A DNA stretch of 64,000 nucleotides from an uncultured Oscillospiraceae bacterium (lineage in GTDB: Bacteria > Bacillota > Clostridia > Oscillospirales > Oscillospiraceae): assembly GCA_934631005.1 (NCBI GenBank), contig CAKTXA010000004.1:1-64000 (forward strand), given 5' to 3'. A program made the translations under genes and the position numbers. Shown one piece after another: positions 1 to 6,664 of the stretch. Numbering within the stretch: the stretch's first letter is position 1; the number at the start of each line of letters is the position of its first letter. Under the pieces are notes generated by a model, which saw nothing but the letters and a program-made list of their open reading frames with translations, was not told the DNA's origin and ran no database searches.

Positions 1-2
1 AA

Positions 3-77
3 ATTGTGCTTTCCCTCGTTTTAAGCAGTAATCTGAAAAAGGAAACGCTGGTTGAAAGAATAAGGTATCAGGGATAG
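3..77 (+). pseudogene. possible 3' tail of a gene cut by the window edge
   Basis: A frame is open from the window edge to a TAG at 75-77 and encodes about 24 residues ending in ERIRYQG. The piece is too short to assign to a family. It may be the C-terminus of a gene lying left of the window or may be chance. From here to about 510 I see no convincing gene on either strand; the longest alternative frame, on the minus strand at 191-373, lacks a ribosome binding site and family-like sequence. Confidence 0.2.
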
Positions 78-511
78 CAAGTATTGCTGGGATATCCTCA
101 GTATCATAACAGGAATTAAAAGCACTTGGTGCAAACTTCATTCTACCATGTGGGGAAAATCACTATGGATTTTTTCTTAGCTGTCCAACTTCATTTTACA
201 ATCGACCAAAATAAATCCACCAATACAAACCAAAAGTACGGTATTGAGTGCCCCGATGGAGAGGTTGTATATTTACTCGATGTGATGAAGTCGCTGTAAG
301 ATTGTTGCGTGTGCCGCAAGGAATCGTAACAGCGAGGCAAACACACTTGGCAAGAGGGGCACAGCGATACCAATTCGTACGAAATATATAGCTCTCAAGT
401 CGGACACCTTTTTATTTCCTGCACAACTGACGTGTAAAAAACGCTACCAGCGCGATTTGTAGGTGGTCAAAATAGGGGAAAATATTGCAGCTTTGCTGAG
501 CACATAAAAGC

Positions 512-718
512 TTGACATTTGCTCTATTATACATACAATAAAAATATAGAGTTCCTATTTTGACGAAAATCGTCCTCGTTTCTTCTCAAGACCATAGGCC
601 TTTCTATATCCATAATGTAATATTTTCTGAGGAGAGTTCCTATACAGGGACTCTCCTCTTTCCTTCGAGATTAAAAACTCAAGCGTCCGCCGGCTCATTC
701 GCCTACGGACGCTTTTTA
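512..718 (+). ncRNA. candidate small RNA unit (promoter, two hairpins, terminator)
   Basis: A good promoter (TTGACA at 512-517, 16-nt spacer, TACAAT at 534-539) is followed by no convincing frame but by two hairpins. The first pairs GAGGAGAGT (629-637) with ACTCTCCTC (650-658). The second pairs AAGCGTCCG (681-689) with CGGACGCTT (706-714) and runs into a T-tract, which makes it a canonical intrinsic terminator. The predicted transcript is about 170 nt. The function is unknown; it could also be an untranslated remnant. Confidence 0.4.
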
Positions 719-844
719 TTATAGATAGCAAAATATTTTCAAGAATCAAGCCACCTTTTTAGAATCAAAACCTGTAAATGTGATGTTGTCTGGGTCAAGC
801 TCTTGTTTGGGTTATGAGGTCTGAGAGATGAATCAAGTACCTCC

Positions 845-1280
845 CCGTCTTATACCGAGAGACGAAAACTTCGGTATCGCGCCGTATGCGTGTATGTTGA
901 ATGGGCTTCGCCGCCCCCGCCTCTGCCGTGTCGTCGGAAATCTGACGCGGACTGACAATATCACATAAATCTACCTCGAAGTGTATCTGCTTGCAGCGAC
1001 AGGTACATAGAACTCTACAGCTGCAATTAACTCTAGCGCAAGGTATGAGTCTCCGCCGGTTGGCTCTTACTTAAAATGGAACTCTTTTTCACAAAGAGCT
1101 CTCGATGAACTGGTTATTTGACGCCGCCGGCGGAAAATAACCAGTGAACCCTATAAAACCGGCAGAGTGATAGACCTTTAGCAAGTCTTCACCCTTGGGT
1201 TAGCGGACACCCATTCAAAAAAGACTGAGCTGTATTTAACACGCCGCTCCGCGGCTGGCAGTGCATATTTACACTGATTT
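845..1280 (+). ncRNA. highly structured RNA region upstream of a tyrosine recombinase
   Basis: At least nine stems can be drawn by eye: 852-858/871-877; a composite stem 926-935/944-950; 1082-1087/1093-1098; an 11-bp stem 1109-1119/1135-1145; 1184-1189/1221-1226 enclosing 1196-1200/1209-1213; 1243-1247/1251-1255; and 1259-1263/1272-1276. A long-range pairing of GCCGGTT (1055-1061) with AACCGGC (1157-1163), extended by CTC/GAG, closes two of these hairpins into a multibranch junction. No convincing coding frame crosses the block, and it ends about 25 nt before the recombinase start. I do not recognise it as a known riboswitch or as tmRNA, RNase P or SRP RNA. It may be a stand-alone RNA, a 5' leader or a folded recombination site. 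The strand is inferred from the gene downstream. Confidence 0.45.
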
Positions 1281-1304
1281 TGAATATAGGGTGGTTGATA
1301 TTAT

Positions 1305-2300
1305 ATGAGTAAAAGGAACAAGATTTCTTCTCCAAGGCGGAAAAAGCGAGGGAGTCTTACATATCAGATTAAACATTTAGAACTAAGTCGTAAAGAAAAG
1401 AAAGATACACCGATGCTAAAGAAAACCGAAAATCAATACAAAAAACACGCTTTAAAATATGCTGAGTGGGCTAAATCCATTTACGGATGTAAAACGCTGG
1501 ATGATTGCAAAGCCCACATTCAGGACTATGCGAATTATCTGATAGCCAGCGGCAAAACCGCGTCTACTACGCATACATATCTGGCTGGAATTTGCCGTGT
1601 GCTGGGTGTTCCGCTGGAGGACATAAACAAGCCAATCCGCATCGTGGCTGAAAACACGCGCTCTCGCAGAACTAAGGCTGTGGATATTCGAAAAGATGCC
1701 GGGCGCGATACATCGCCGCGGCTGTACGATTTTGCACAAATTGTTGGTATCCGCAGGGCGGAATACCTTCATCTAGCTCCAGATGACCTCGTTGTAGATA
1801 ATTTTGAAAACTGGTGCATTCGCGTAAAAAAAGGCAAAGGTGGCAAGCAGCAGTTGCAGCGAATTCTGCCCGAGGAGCTGCCAGCAATTCAGGAGGTCTT
1901 TCAGCATCCCGCCGACGAGCAGCATTTGTTTTCTAAAGCAGAACTGTCCAATAAAATTGACTTGCATCACCTTAGAGCACTTAGGGCGCAGAGAATGTAT
2001 CAGTATTATCTAAGCCGTATCCAGAATGAAAAAGGTTACCGCGAACAGCTTATAGCCGAAATCCGCCGTACGTGGAAACAGGATGACCTCAATCGCATTG
2101 ATAACGGTTATCGGCCCAAGCGGTGGAAAGACTGCAAGGTCAACGGCAACTATGTACTGCGCGGGCACAACCGAGAACTGGCTCAAAAGCATGGGCTGCC
2201 TGTGTCGTATGACCGGTTAGCGCTCCTTGCCGTGTCGGTCTATCACCTCGCCCATTGGCGGCATGACGTGACTGTTGCTAACTATCTACTTGCTATCTAA
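1305..2300 (+). CDS. atypical tyrosine recombinase/integrase-like protein
   Basis: This 331-residue protein fits the tyrosine recombinase fold. A basic N-terminal tail (residues 1-35) precedes a SAM-like core-binding region (about 40-110). The catalytic part shows GIRRAE with Arg150/151, a lysine beta-turn near 175-181 (KKGKGGK), HHLRA with His222 and Arg224, His317 in LAHWRH and a candidate nucleophile Tyr327. All catalytic positions seem present, but about 93 residues separate the HxLR box from the second histidine, where about 25 is usual, so there is an insertion of roughly 70 residues. The ATG follows AGGGTGG at suitable distance. The gene sits between the structured region at 845-1280 and a long hairpin at 2305-2348. 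It could integrate the surrounding island or act on the adjacent folded DNA/RNA; its substrate is unknown. Confidence 0.7.
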   Translation: MSKRNKISSPRRKKRGSLTYQIKHLELSRKEKKDTPMLKKTENQYKKHALKYAEWAKSIYGCKTLDDCKAHIQDYANYLIASGKTASTTHTYLAGICRVLGVPLEDINKPIRIVAENTRSRRTKAVDIRKDAGRDTSPRLYDFAQIVGIRRAEYLHLAPDDLVVDNFENWCIRVKKGKGGKQQLQRILPEELPAIQEVFQHPADEQHLFSKAELSNKIDLHHLRALRAQRMYQYYLSRIQNEKGYREQLIAEIRRTWKQDDLNRIDNGYRPKRWKDCKVNGNYVLRGHNRELAQKHGLPVSYDRLALLAVSVYHLAHWRHDVTVANYLLAI

Positions 2301-2304
2301 ATAT

Positions 2305-2348
2305 GTAGAACCAAGCGATGTGCGGTTCATCACATTGCTTGGTTCTAC
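2305..2348. terminator. 18-bp hairpin with 8-nt loop behind the recombinase gene
   Basis: GTAGAACCAAGCGATGTG (2305-2322) pairs with 2331-2348 along its full length with a single G-U wobble, around an 8-nt loop. No T-tract follows on the plus strand, so this is not a textbook intrinsic terminator. It lies 5 nt after the recombinase stop codon and 13 nt before the end of the convergent gene. It could be a bidirectional terminator, an mRNA-stabilising hairpin or a folded recombination site. The geometry (18-bp stem, 8-nt loop) matches that at 5352-5395. Confidence 0.55.
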
Positions 2349-2360
2349 GCCTACACAAAA

Positions 2361-3338
2361 CTATCTGTCGATATAAATTCCCAGTGCGTACTCCCGCAGC
2401 GCCGGGTTTCCTAAAACGGCGAGGTACCGCCTTAGATTGCTGACGCACTGTGTCTTATCACTTGTTTCTGAGGCGATTTCTTTCATTAACACCAGCGAAG
2501 CCTGCACACGCCGATTGTGCGCTGCCTGAATCCAGTCGAAAAACATTTCCCGCCATGCGAGGTTTCCAATCAGTGAGTCCGACGGGTTGATTTCTGCCAA
2601 AATCGTTACCATCGTTTTCAAGAAATCCGATGGTGGAATCATTTCTTGCTCTGCGGCAGTCAGAGCGTCAAGCCTGTGCCGCAATGAGGTAAGCCATTCC
2701 CACATCGCACCTGAAAACTCAATTTGGCTGTTTGGCGACCACAGAAATGCCAAATCATCAGGACTGCACCGCAAAAAATCCGCAGTGGATACAGGTTCAG
2801 CAGAAAGCGGTGCGGTGCGGTCGCCATAGATATTTACGAACTCCATATATTTATCCCGCAGAATATTCGGCGGAAAAGTATCAAGCACTTTTCGAATGTC
2901 GCCGATACATTGCGTTTTGAAGTTTGTTCCAAGTATCTGATTGAGCCAACCGACGTGCCTGTCTGTACAGAATAGCCTGCCGTCTAGGGTAGCAAGCGCG
3001 GCCGTACAAGACGCCTGCTCCTCCATGACATAGACCGCCTGTGCAACATCCCGGAACTGATGCGAACCGACTTTGCCAGAGCTAAATATGCCATCTCGAT
3101 TCAAAGCACAGCGCTCCCAGCATCTATTTTCCAGATAATTATAGCCCCACTCCAAGTACCCGCTGTCGACATCGAACTCTGGAAAATGAATCAGTGTTAC
3201 AAATCTGCCGAACAATCGAATGGTTTCACTTTGCAGCATACCTCCATGGGTCAGGACTGTCATTATCTGCGCGACATATCCGCGCTGGCGTTCTTCTGGG
3301 ACGGAGACATCACCGGCTATTCCTATAAAAGTTCCCAT
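2361..3338 (-). CDS. hypothetical protein, 325 residues
   Basis: I do not recognise this family. The protein is soluble, with no signal peptide or membrane segment, and is rich in Trp and Cys in its first half (for example WGYNYLENRCWERC near residues 64-77). The ATG is preceded by AAGGAGG at good spacing, so translation is well supported. Its promoter has a TATAAT at 3359-3364 and a -35 overlapping the palindrome at 3384-3406, shared divergently with the small genes starting at 3533. Base composition and position place it in the accessory island. It converges on the recombinase gene with only 60 bp between them. A cargo or regulatory role is possible but not shown. Confidence 0.65.
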   Translation of the reverse strand: MGTFIGIAGDVSVPEERQRGYVAQIMTVLTHGGMLQSETIRLFGRFVTLIHFPEFDVDSGYLEWGYNYLENRCWERCALNRDGIFSSGKVGSHQFRDVAQAVYVMEEQASCTAALATLDGRLFCTDRHVGWLNQILGTNFKTQCIGDIRKVLDTFPPNILRDKYMEFVNIYGDRTAPLSAEPVSTADFLRCSPDDLAFLWSPNSQIEFSGAMWEWLTSLRHRLDALTAAEQEMIPPSDFLKTMVTILAEINPSDSLIGNLAWREMFFDWIQAAHNRRVQASLVLMKEIASETSDKTQCVSNLRRYLAVLGNPALREYALGIYIDR

Positions 3339-3358
3339 ATTACGTCCTCCTTGCGTCC

Positions 3359-3431
3359 ATTATAATCATGGCGTGTGCAATAATCATTGAAGCAGAGCTT
3401 CAATGACATGGGACATATTCCTTGGTATAAT
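3359..3431. promoter_or_regulatory. bidirectional promoter centred on a 23-bp palindrome
   Basis: The palindrome TCATTGAAGC-AGA-GCTTCAATGA (3384-3406) has a TATAAT exactly 19 bp outside each arm: minus strand at 3359-3364 and plus strand at 3426-3431. With 17-bp spacers the -35 hexamers (ATGATT leftward, ATGACA rightward) overlap the palindrome arms. A dimeric regulator bound here would control the 325-residue gene and the small genes at 3533 together. The same arms and 19-bp spacing recur at 4170-4217. Confidence 0.6.
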
Positions 3432-3532
3432 TTAAAATATGGTGAACGCACATAAGTGCTTTATAAAACCTTGGATTGCACGGTGCTACCTCGTTGTGAA
3501 TTAACGCGATAGCACCAAGCGAAGGAGTTTGC

Positions 3533-3631
3533 ATGAATGAAAAGAGTGTGCCCTCAGACGCGGAGTGGTATTTCCAGCAATCTGAGAAATCCAGAGAGTA
3601 TTTGGAGAGACTTGCCGAAAATACGGCGTGA
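3533..3631 (+). CDS. small protein, 32 residues
   Basis: The ATG is 6 nt after GAAGGAG, giving a clear ribosome binding site. The product starts MNEKSVPSDAEWYF and is acidic and helical. Its TGA overlaps the ATG of the next small gene by one base, a sign of translational coupling. It is transcribed from the bidirectional promoter at 3359-3431. A hairpin (GGTGCTA 3482-3488 with TAGCACC 3510-3516) sits in the leader just before the ribosome binding site. Function is unknown. Confidence 0.45.
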   Translation: MNEKSVPSDAEWYFQQSEKSREYLERLAENTA

Positions 3632-3744
3632 TGTGGAGTGAAGCCTCCCCGGCGGTCAGAGCGTGCATCAGTGAGCTCGTCAAACTGACGCTTGAACGCA
3701 ACGCTGCCGAACGAAAGCTGGAGGCAGTTCTAGCAGGCGACTAA
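3631..3744 (+). CDS. small protein, 37 residues
   Basis: This frame starts at the ATG overlapping the stop codon of the preceding 32-residue gene (TGATG) and ends in TAA. The product starts MWSEASPAVRA and is probably a helical or coiled-coil peptide (ISELVKLTLERNAAERKLEAVL). It has no ribosome binding site of its own, so it would be translated by coupling. The two products could be halves of a gene split by an indel, but the good start signal and tidy overlap fit a real pair. Function unknown. Confidence 0.4.
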   Translation: MWSEASPAVRACISELVKLTLERNAAERKLEAVLAGD

Positions 3745-3781
3745 ACGGAAGCGGAGAGCCTATGTCGACTCTCCGCTTCTA

Positions 3782-4099
3782 TCATTCGATGAACCACTTG
3801 TGGAACTCCACCCATGTGTGGAGTTCCGCAAACGTGACATCGAACAGCTTAACTGCAGCCTCTTCAGTGATTATCTCATCGTGGATAAGCGTTTCGAGTA
3901 CACGAAGCCGTTCTTCCTTTACGGTTGTCAGAGTCATGGCTCTCATAAACTCCGGTTCTGTCAGCCCGCTTTCTTGCAGAGCATACGCCAGAGGAATCGC
4001 ACCATCGCGGACACAGGTAAAGTAACAGTACATGCGGCCCTGCCTTTTCGCTTTTTCATAGACTTTTTTATAAACATCTGGATATTCTTGTTCACCCAT
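3782..4099 (-). CDS. hypothetical protein, 105 residues
   Basis: The likely start is the ATG at 4097-4099 (MGEQEYPDVYKK), preceded by AAAGGGGTGAG. The frame is open further upstream, but that part contains the promoter and leader. The protein is helical and soluble with no recognised domain; it contains two Cys near residues 24-28 and a Trp-rich C-terminal helix (LHTWVEFHKWFIE). Its promoter at 4170-4217 has the same palindrome and spacing as the one serving the neighbouring gene, so the two are probably co-regulated. Confidence 0.5.
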   Translation of the reverse strand: MGEQEYPDVYKKVYEKAKRQGRMYCYFTCVRDGAIPLAYALQESGLTEPEFMRAMTLTTVKEERLRVLETLIHDEIITEEAAVKLFDVTFAELHTWVEFHKWFIE

Positions 4100-4169
4100 G
4101 CTACTCACCCCTTTCACGCAAATGATTACACCCGGAGCAGTGTTGCTGCTGCCGGATATTTCTGAGAAC

Positions 4170-4217
4170 ATTATAATAATGGTTGGAGCGGTTGTCATTG
4201 AAGCGATGCTTCAATCG
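4170..4217 (-). promoter_or_regulatory. second copy of the palindromic promoter motif
   Basis: Read on the minus strand, ATTGAAGC-N3-GCTTCAATGA is followed after 19 bp by TATAAT (4170-4175), exactly as at 3359-3406. The implied -35 is ATGACA. The rightward arm is degenerate (TCAATCG), so this copy probably fires only leftward. It serves the 105-residue gene. Confidence 0.55.
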
Positions 4218-4292
4218 GCTCTGTCAAAACAGAATATCATGTAAAATCATTTGCATTGATTGGGCTGGTCATAAGACCCTGGTCCATCGAGC

Positions 4293-4316
4293 GGCGGGGA
4301 ATTTCCCCGCCTTTTT
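4293..4316 (+). terminator. intrinsic terminator
   Basis: GGCGGGG (4293-4299) pairs with CCCCGCC (4305-4311) and is followed by TTTTT. It would stop rightward transcripts entering the AT-rich stretch to 4430, in which I see no gene. Confidence 0.6.
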
Positions 4317-4432
4317 CCATTCCAAGTGTTGACGTGTTTAACTGGCGAAATATGCGGTAGAGAACGTGAAATGCTGGTTATGTGAAAGAACAAAAATAAA
4401 AATATGAGAAATAGATGAAAATAAAAAAATAA

Positions 4433-4522
4433 TTGCAATACACGCGACCGCGTGCTATTCTTAACATGTAAAGTTGTAGATTTGATTGATTTCAGGCAGG
4501 GCTCAGTTGGAGTCCTGTTTTT
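4433..4522 (+). ncRNA. candidate small RNA unit A
   Basis: A promoter (TTGCAA 4433-4438, 17-bp spacer, TATTCT 4456-4461) leads after about 35 nt into a terminator hairpin (4497-4517) with a T-tract. The expected RNA is 50-60 nt. The spacer between -35 and -10 is itself palindromic (CACGCG-AC-CGCGTG). A diverged copy with the same architecture lies 270 bp downstream. No start codon with a ribosome binding site lies inside. Confidence 0.4.
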
Positions 4523-4702
4523 CTGTATTACTGCACACTAGAAATTGCTAAAGCAAATTTCGGATTATTTCAAATAGAAATAGCCCCGTTTTTTATGAAA
4601 TTAAGGGAAAATCAAATATCCACGGCGTTGCAATTTTTCTGGCAGTTAGCTAATTCAAAAACTCCTGCCAAAATAGCGAAATAAAAGAAAATAATAAAAT
4701 AA

Positions 4703-4794
4703 TTGCTATCCACTAGAAAGTGTGCTATTCTTAAACTGTAAAGTTTTAAATTGTCTGATTTTAAGCAGAATTCCAAGCGGAGTTCGGCTTTTTC
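4703..4794 (+). ncRNA. candidate small RNA unit B, paralogue of unit A
   Basis: TTGCTA (4703-4708), a 17-bp spacer and TATTCT (4726-4731) precede a short transcript sharing TGTAAAGTT and a GATTT-type run with unit A. It ends in a hairpin (GAATTCC 4768-4774 with GGAGTTC 4779-4785) and a T-tract. The order of conserved blocks matches unit A, while the terminator stems differ in sequence, which suggests conservation of function or a tandem duplication. Between units A and B (4523-4702) I see no gene. Confidence 0.4.
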
Positions 4795-4810
4795 TATATG
4801 TTCTTAAACC

Positions 4811-5092
4811 TCAGTATCTACTTGATTGTGAAATGCCAGATTCCTCGTTTAAAGTTCCTGCAAGGTATTCTTTCCAGATGCTGCAGATGTCATCGCCGGC
4901 AGCCTTGACCTTATCCCATTCATCAATGGGAACGGGAACAAGGTGGAACGTCATTGCGCATTCTGGTTTCTCTGCATTGATGATAACAGAGGGCGCATGG
5001 AGAGTGTCTTCGTGATGAATCGAAATACTTCTCATTCCAAAATTATCAACAATTTTTAGCTCACAACGATATTTCTTATAAACCTTAGCCAC
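4811..5092 (-). CDS. hypothetical protein, 93 residues
   Basis: A GTG start (MAKVYKKYR) follows AAGGAGG with good spacing, and a clear promoter lies upstream on the minus strand (TTGTGC 5142-5147, 17-bp spacer, TATACT 5119-5124). The protein is probably a small alpha/beta cytosolic protein, with a beta-rich N-terminal half and a helical part near residues 58-80. I recognise no family. It is AT-richer than core genes, in keeping with the island. Confidence 0.55.
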   Translation of the reverse strand: MAKVYKKYRCELKIVDNFGMRSISIHHEDTLHAPSVIINAEKPECAMTFHLVPVPIDEWDKVKAAGDDICSIWKEYLAGTLNEESGISQSSRY

Positions 5093-5209
5093 AAAAATTC
5101 CTCCTTTTCTGCATTTTCAGTATAGCAAAGCCGCGTAACACGCACAACTGAAATGTAGCAAAAATGTATGAAGTGCATTCATTAAAACGAAAATTACATA
5201 CGACGTCTG

Positions 5210-5243
5210 AGGCAAGCTTCTGCATATGGGAGCTTGCCTTTTT
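5210..5243 (+). terminator. intrinsic terminator
   Basis: AGGCAAGCT (5210-5218) pairs with AGCTTGCCT (5231-5239) and runs into TTTTT. The trailing CTTTTTCTATAT resembles the end of small RNA unit B, so this may be the end of a third, more diverged unit. Confidence 0.5.
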
Positions 5244-5279
5244 CTATATCTATTTTACATGCAAGTGAGGAGTTATCTC

Positions 5280-5345
5280 ATGAAAAGAACGAATAATCTT
5301 TGTCGCGCACCGCCGCACAGTCTTGCAAATGAAATCGTAAAATAA
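5280..5345 (+). CDS. possible 21-residue leader peptide
   Basis: An ATG 7 nt after GAGGAG opens a 21-codon frame (MKRTNNLCRAPPHSL...) closed by TAA. It is followed after 6 nt by a perfect 18-bp hairpin (5352-5395) and then by a 57-residue gene with its own ribosome binding site. The order of short peptide, strong hairpin and gene resembles a translation-coupled leader, but no codon run points to a particular signal. It could equally be a chance frame. Confidence 0.3.
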   Translation: MKRTNNLCRAPPHSLANEIVK

Positions 5346-5351
5346 ATCTGT

Positions 5352-5395
5352 AAAGTGCACCGCCAAGGGTTCTGATGCCCTTGGCGGTGCACTTT
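5352..5395. promoter_or_regulatory. perfect 18-bp hairpin between two small genes
   Basis: AAAGTGCACCGCCAAGGG (5352-5369) pairs perfectly with 5378-5395 around an 8-nt loop. No T-tract follows. Its size is the same as that of the hairpin at 2305-2348 although the sequence differs. It lies 20 nt before the start of the 57-residue gene, with the ribosome binding site just outside the stem. Confidence 0.5.
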
Positions 5396-5415
5396 GCTTT
5401 GAAAGGGGAGATTCT

Positions 5416-5589
5416 ATGCCAGACGGTCCATCAACAAATTGGGACGAAATTGAGCTTTCACAGCCGCTCATTGACGAGTTTGCAGCCATTGTGCTGGACG
5501 CTATGCGAAAGCTCTACGCTACCGATTATGGGCAGCAGGAGCTTGAGCGCTGGCTTGCGGAGCACGAACAGCACAGCGGCTCAGTATAA
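5416..5589 (+). CDS. small protein, 57 residues
   Basis: The ATG follows GAAAGGGGAG, a good ribosome binding site. The acidic product starts MPDGPSTNWDEIEL and is probably two helices (LIDEFAAIVLDAMRKLYAT and QQELERWLAEHE). I cannot name a family. It is the last gene of the island, followed immediately by a strong terminator and then by the 3' end of ssrA. Confidence 0.5.
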   Translation: MPDGPSTNWDEIELSQPLIDEFAAIVLDAMRKLYATDYGQQELERWLAEHEQHSGSV

Positions 5590-5597
5590 CGCGGCGC

Positions 5598-5639
5598 AAA
5601 AAACGGGGTCAAGGTGATTTTACCTTGACCCCGTTTTTT
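5598..5639. terminator. strong bidirectional intrinsic terminator
   Basis: AAAAAACGGGGTCAAGGT (5598-5615) pairs with 5622-5639. The stem ends in T6 on the plus strand and, by symmetry, also on the minus strand. It separates the island from the ssrA region and would stop rightward island transcripts as well as leftward read-through from ssrA. Confidence 0.85.
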
Positions 5640-5713
5640 CGTTTTTGACATTACAAAAACACTTGTACGGCAAAGCCGCCGCTAAAATAACAGGTGTTCG
5701 TGTAATGCCCAGT

Positions 5714-6063
5714 TGGTGGAGCTGAGGGGAATCGAACCCCTGTCCGAAAACAACTTGACAGGACTTTCTTCGGGCGCAGTTTGTTATTTACATTCCCTTG
5801 CCGCAGCGGGAACAAACACCCTCAGCGGCTTGGTAGAGTCATTATGCATGGGCGGGGCAACTCTTACCCGCCGCACGGTCACCACTCAGATCACACCCTG
5901 GCCCGGCTCGTGGTCCTTCCGGGGAGGATGGGCGCCTAATCAGGCAGCCAGAGCAACAGTATTGTTGTCAGTTAATTTTAGAAAAATTGCCCGGTTTAAG
6001 GAGGTCAGACACCTCCGCCCGCTTATCCTGCCGCACTGCCCCCGTCGAAACCAGTACAGCCCC
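5714..6063 (-). ncRNA. ssrA: transfer-messenger RNA (tmRNA)
   Basis: The 5' end GGGGCUGUACUGGUUUCGAC (from 6063) and the 3' end with a T-arm (GGUUCGAUUCCCCUCAGCU) and encoded CCA (5714) form the tRNA-like acceptor stem of 7 bp with one G-U pair. The internal reading frame ends DNNTVALAA followed by UGA and a nearby UAG, the expected proteolysis tag. The length of about 350 nt is normal. tmRNA with SmpB rescues stalled ribosomes and tags nascent chains for degradation. smpB lies 0.6 kb upstream on the same strand with a cyclophilin gene between. The accessory island begins just past its 3' end, a classic integration site. Confidence 0.95.
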
Positions 6064-6069
6064 TTATGG

Positions 6070-6095
6070 AACCTGCGTGCTTTGGCACGCAGGTT
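6070..6095. terminator. hairpin between the cyclophilin gene and ssrA
   Basis: AACCTGCGTGC (6070-6080) pairs with GCACGCAGGTT (6085-6095) around a 4-nt loop. It sits just before the ssrA 5' end. There is no T-tract on the minus strand, so it may be an mRNA 3'-end stabiliser or processing site rather than a full terminator. Confidence 0.45.
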
Positions 6096-6103
6096 AAAAG
6101 CAT

Positions 6104-6643
6104 TTACCTGTGATACGGATCGGGGAGCTTATCGGGCTCGGGGTAGTCCTCGCCCTTCGTGTCTACGCGGATGCTCGCGATCTTCTGCTCGTCGAGCGGG
6201 CGGTCCTGCCCGTTTGTTTTGACGGCGGCGATTTTGTCGACCACGTCCATGCCCTCGAGCACCTTGCCGAAGGCGGCGTACTGCCCGTCGAGGAACTCGC
6301 CGTCGGCGTGCATGATGAAGAACTGGCTGCCGGCGGAGTTGGCCGCCTGCGCCCGCGCCATCGACAGAACGCCGCGCTTATGCGAGAGATTGTTCTTCAC
6401 GCCGTTGAGCTTGAACTCGCCCTTGATGCAGTAGCCCGGGCCGCCCATGCCGGTGCCGTCGGGGCAGCCGCCCTGGATCATAAAGCCGGAGATGACGCGG
6501 TGGAAGATCAGCCCGTCATAAAAGCCCTTGTTGGCAAGGGAGATGAAATTGCGCACGGACTGCGGCGCTTTTTCGGGGTACAGCTCGGCGACGATCCTGC
6601 CGCCGTTTTCCATGGTGAGGGTCATAATGGGATTTTCCATCAT
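6104..6643 (-). CDS. cyclophilin-type peptidyl-prolyl cis-trans isomerase
   Basis: This is a 179-residue single-domain cyclophilin catalysing proline isomerisation. Family motifs are clear: FHRVISGFMIQGG, GGPGYCIKGEF, RGVLSMARA and GSQFFIMHAD, with active-site Arg and Phe in place. There is no signal peptide, so it should be cytosolic. AAAGGAG precedes the ATG at good spacing; a second ATG follows directly. A 21-bp gap separates it from smpB upstream, so the two are probably co-transcribed, and ssrA follows. The C-terminal tail (DYPEPDKLPDPYHR) is typical of clostridial members. Confidence 0.93.
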   Translation of the reverse strand: MMENPIMTLTMENGGRIVAELYPEKAPQSVRNFISLANKGFYDGLIFHRVISGFMIQGGCPDGTGMGGPGYCIKGEFKLNGVKNNLSHKRGVLSMARAQAANSAGSQFFIMHADGEFLDGQYAAFGKVLEGMDVVDKIAAVKTNGQDRPLDEQKIASIRVDTKGEDYPEPDKLPDPYHR

Positions 6644-6664
6644 ATGTGCTCCTTTTATATTGTT

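Noticed and set aside
191..373. 60-codon frame on the minus strand
   Set aside because: No ribosome binding site and low-complexity translation; adjacent frames are similar in length, so chance is likely.
3533..3744. Single gene broken by a frameshift
   Set aside because: The TGATG overlap and good start signal fit a coupled pair better, though a shift cannot be excluded.
5713..6222. Plus-strand frame of 169 codons
   Set aside because: It runs antisense over tmRNA and the cyclophilin end; the RNA gene explains the conservation.
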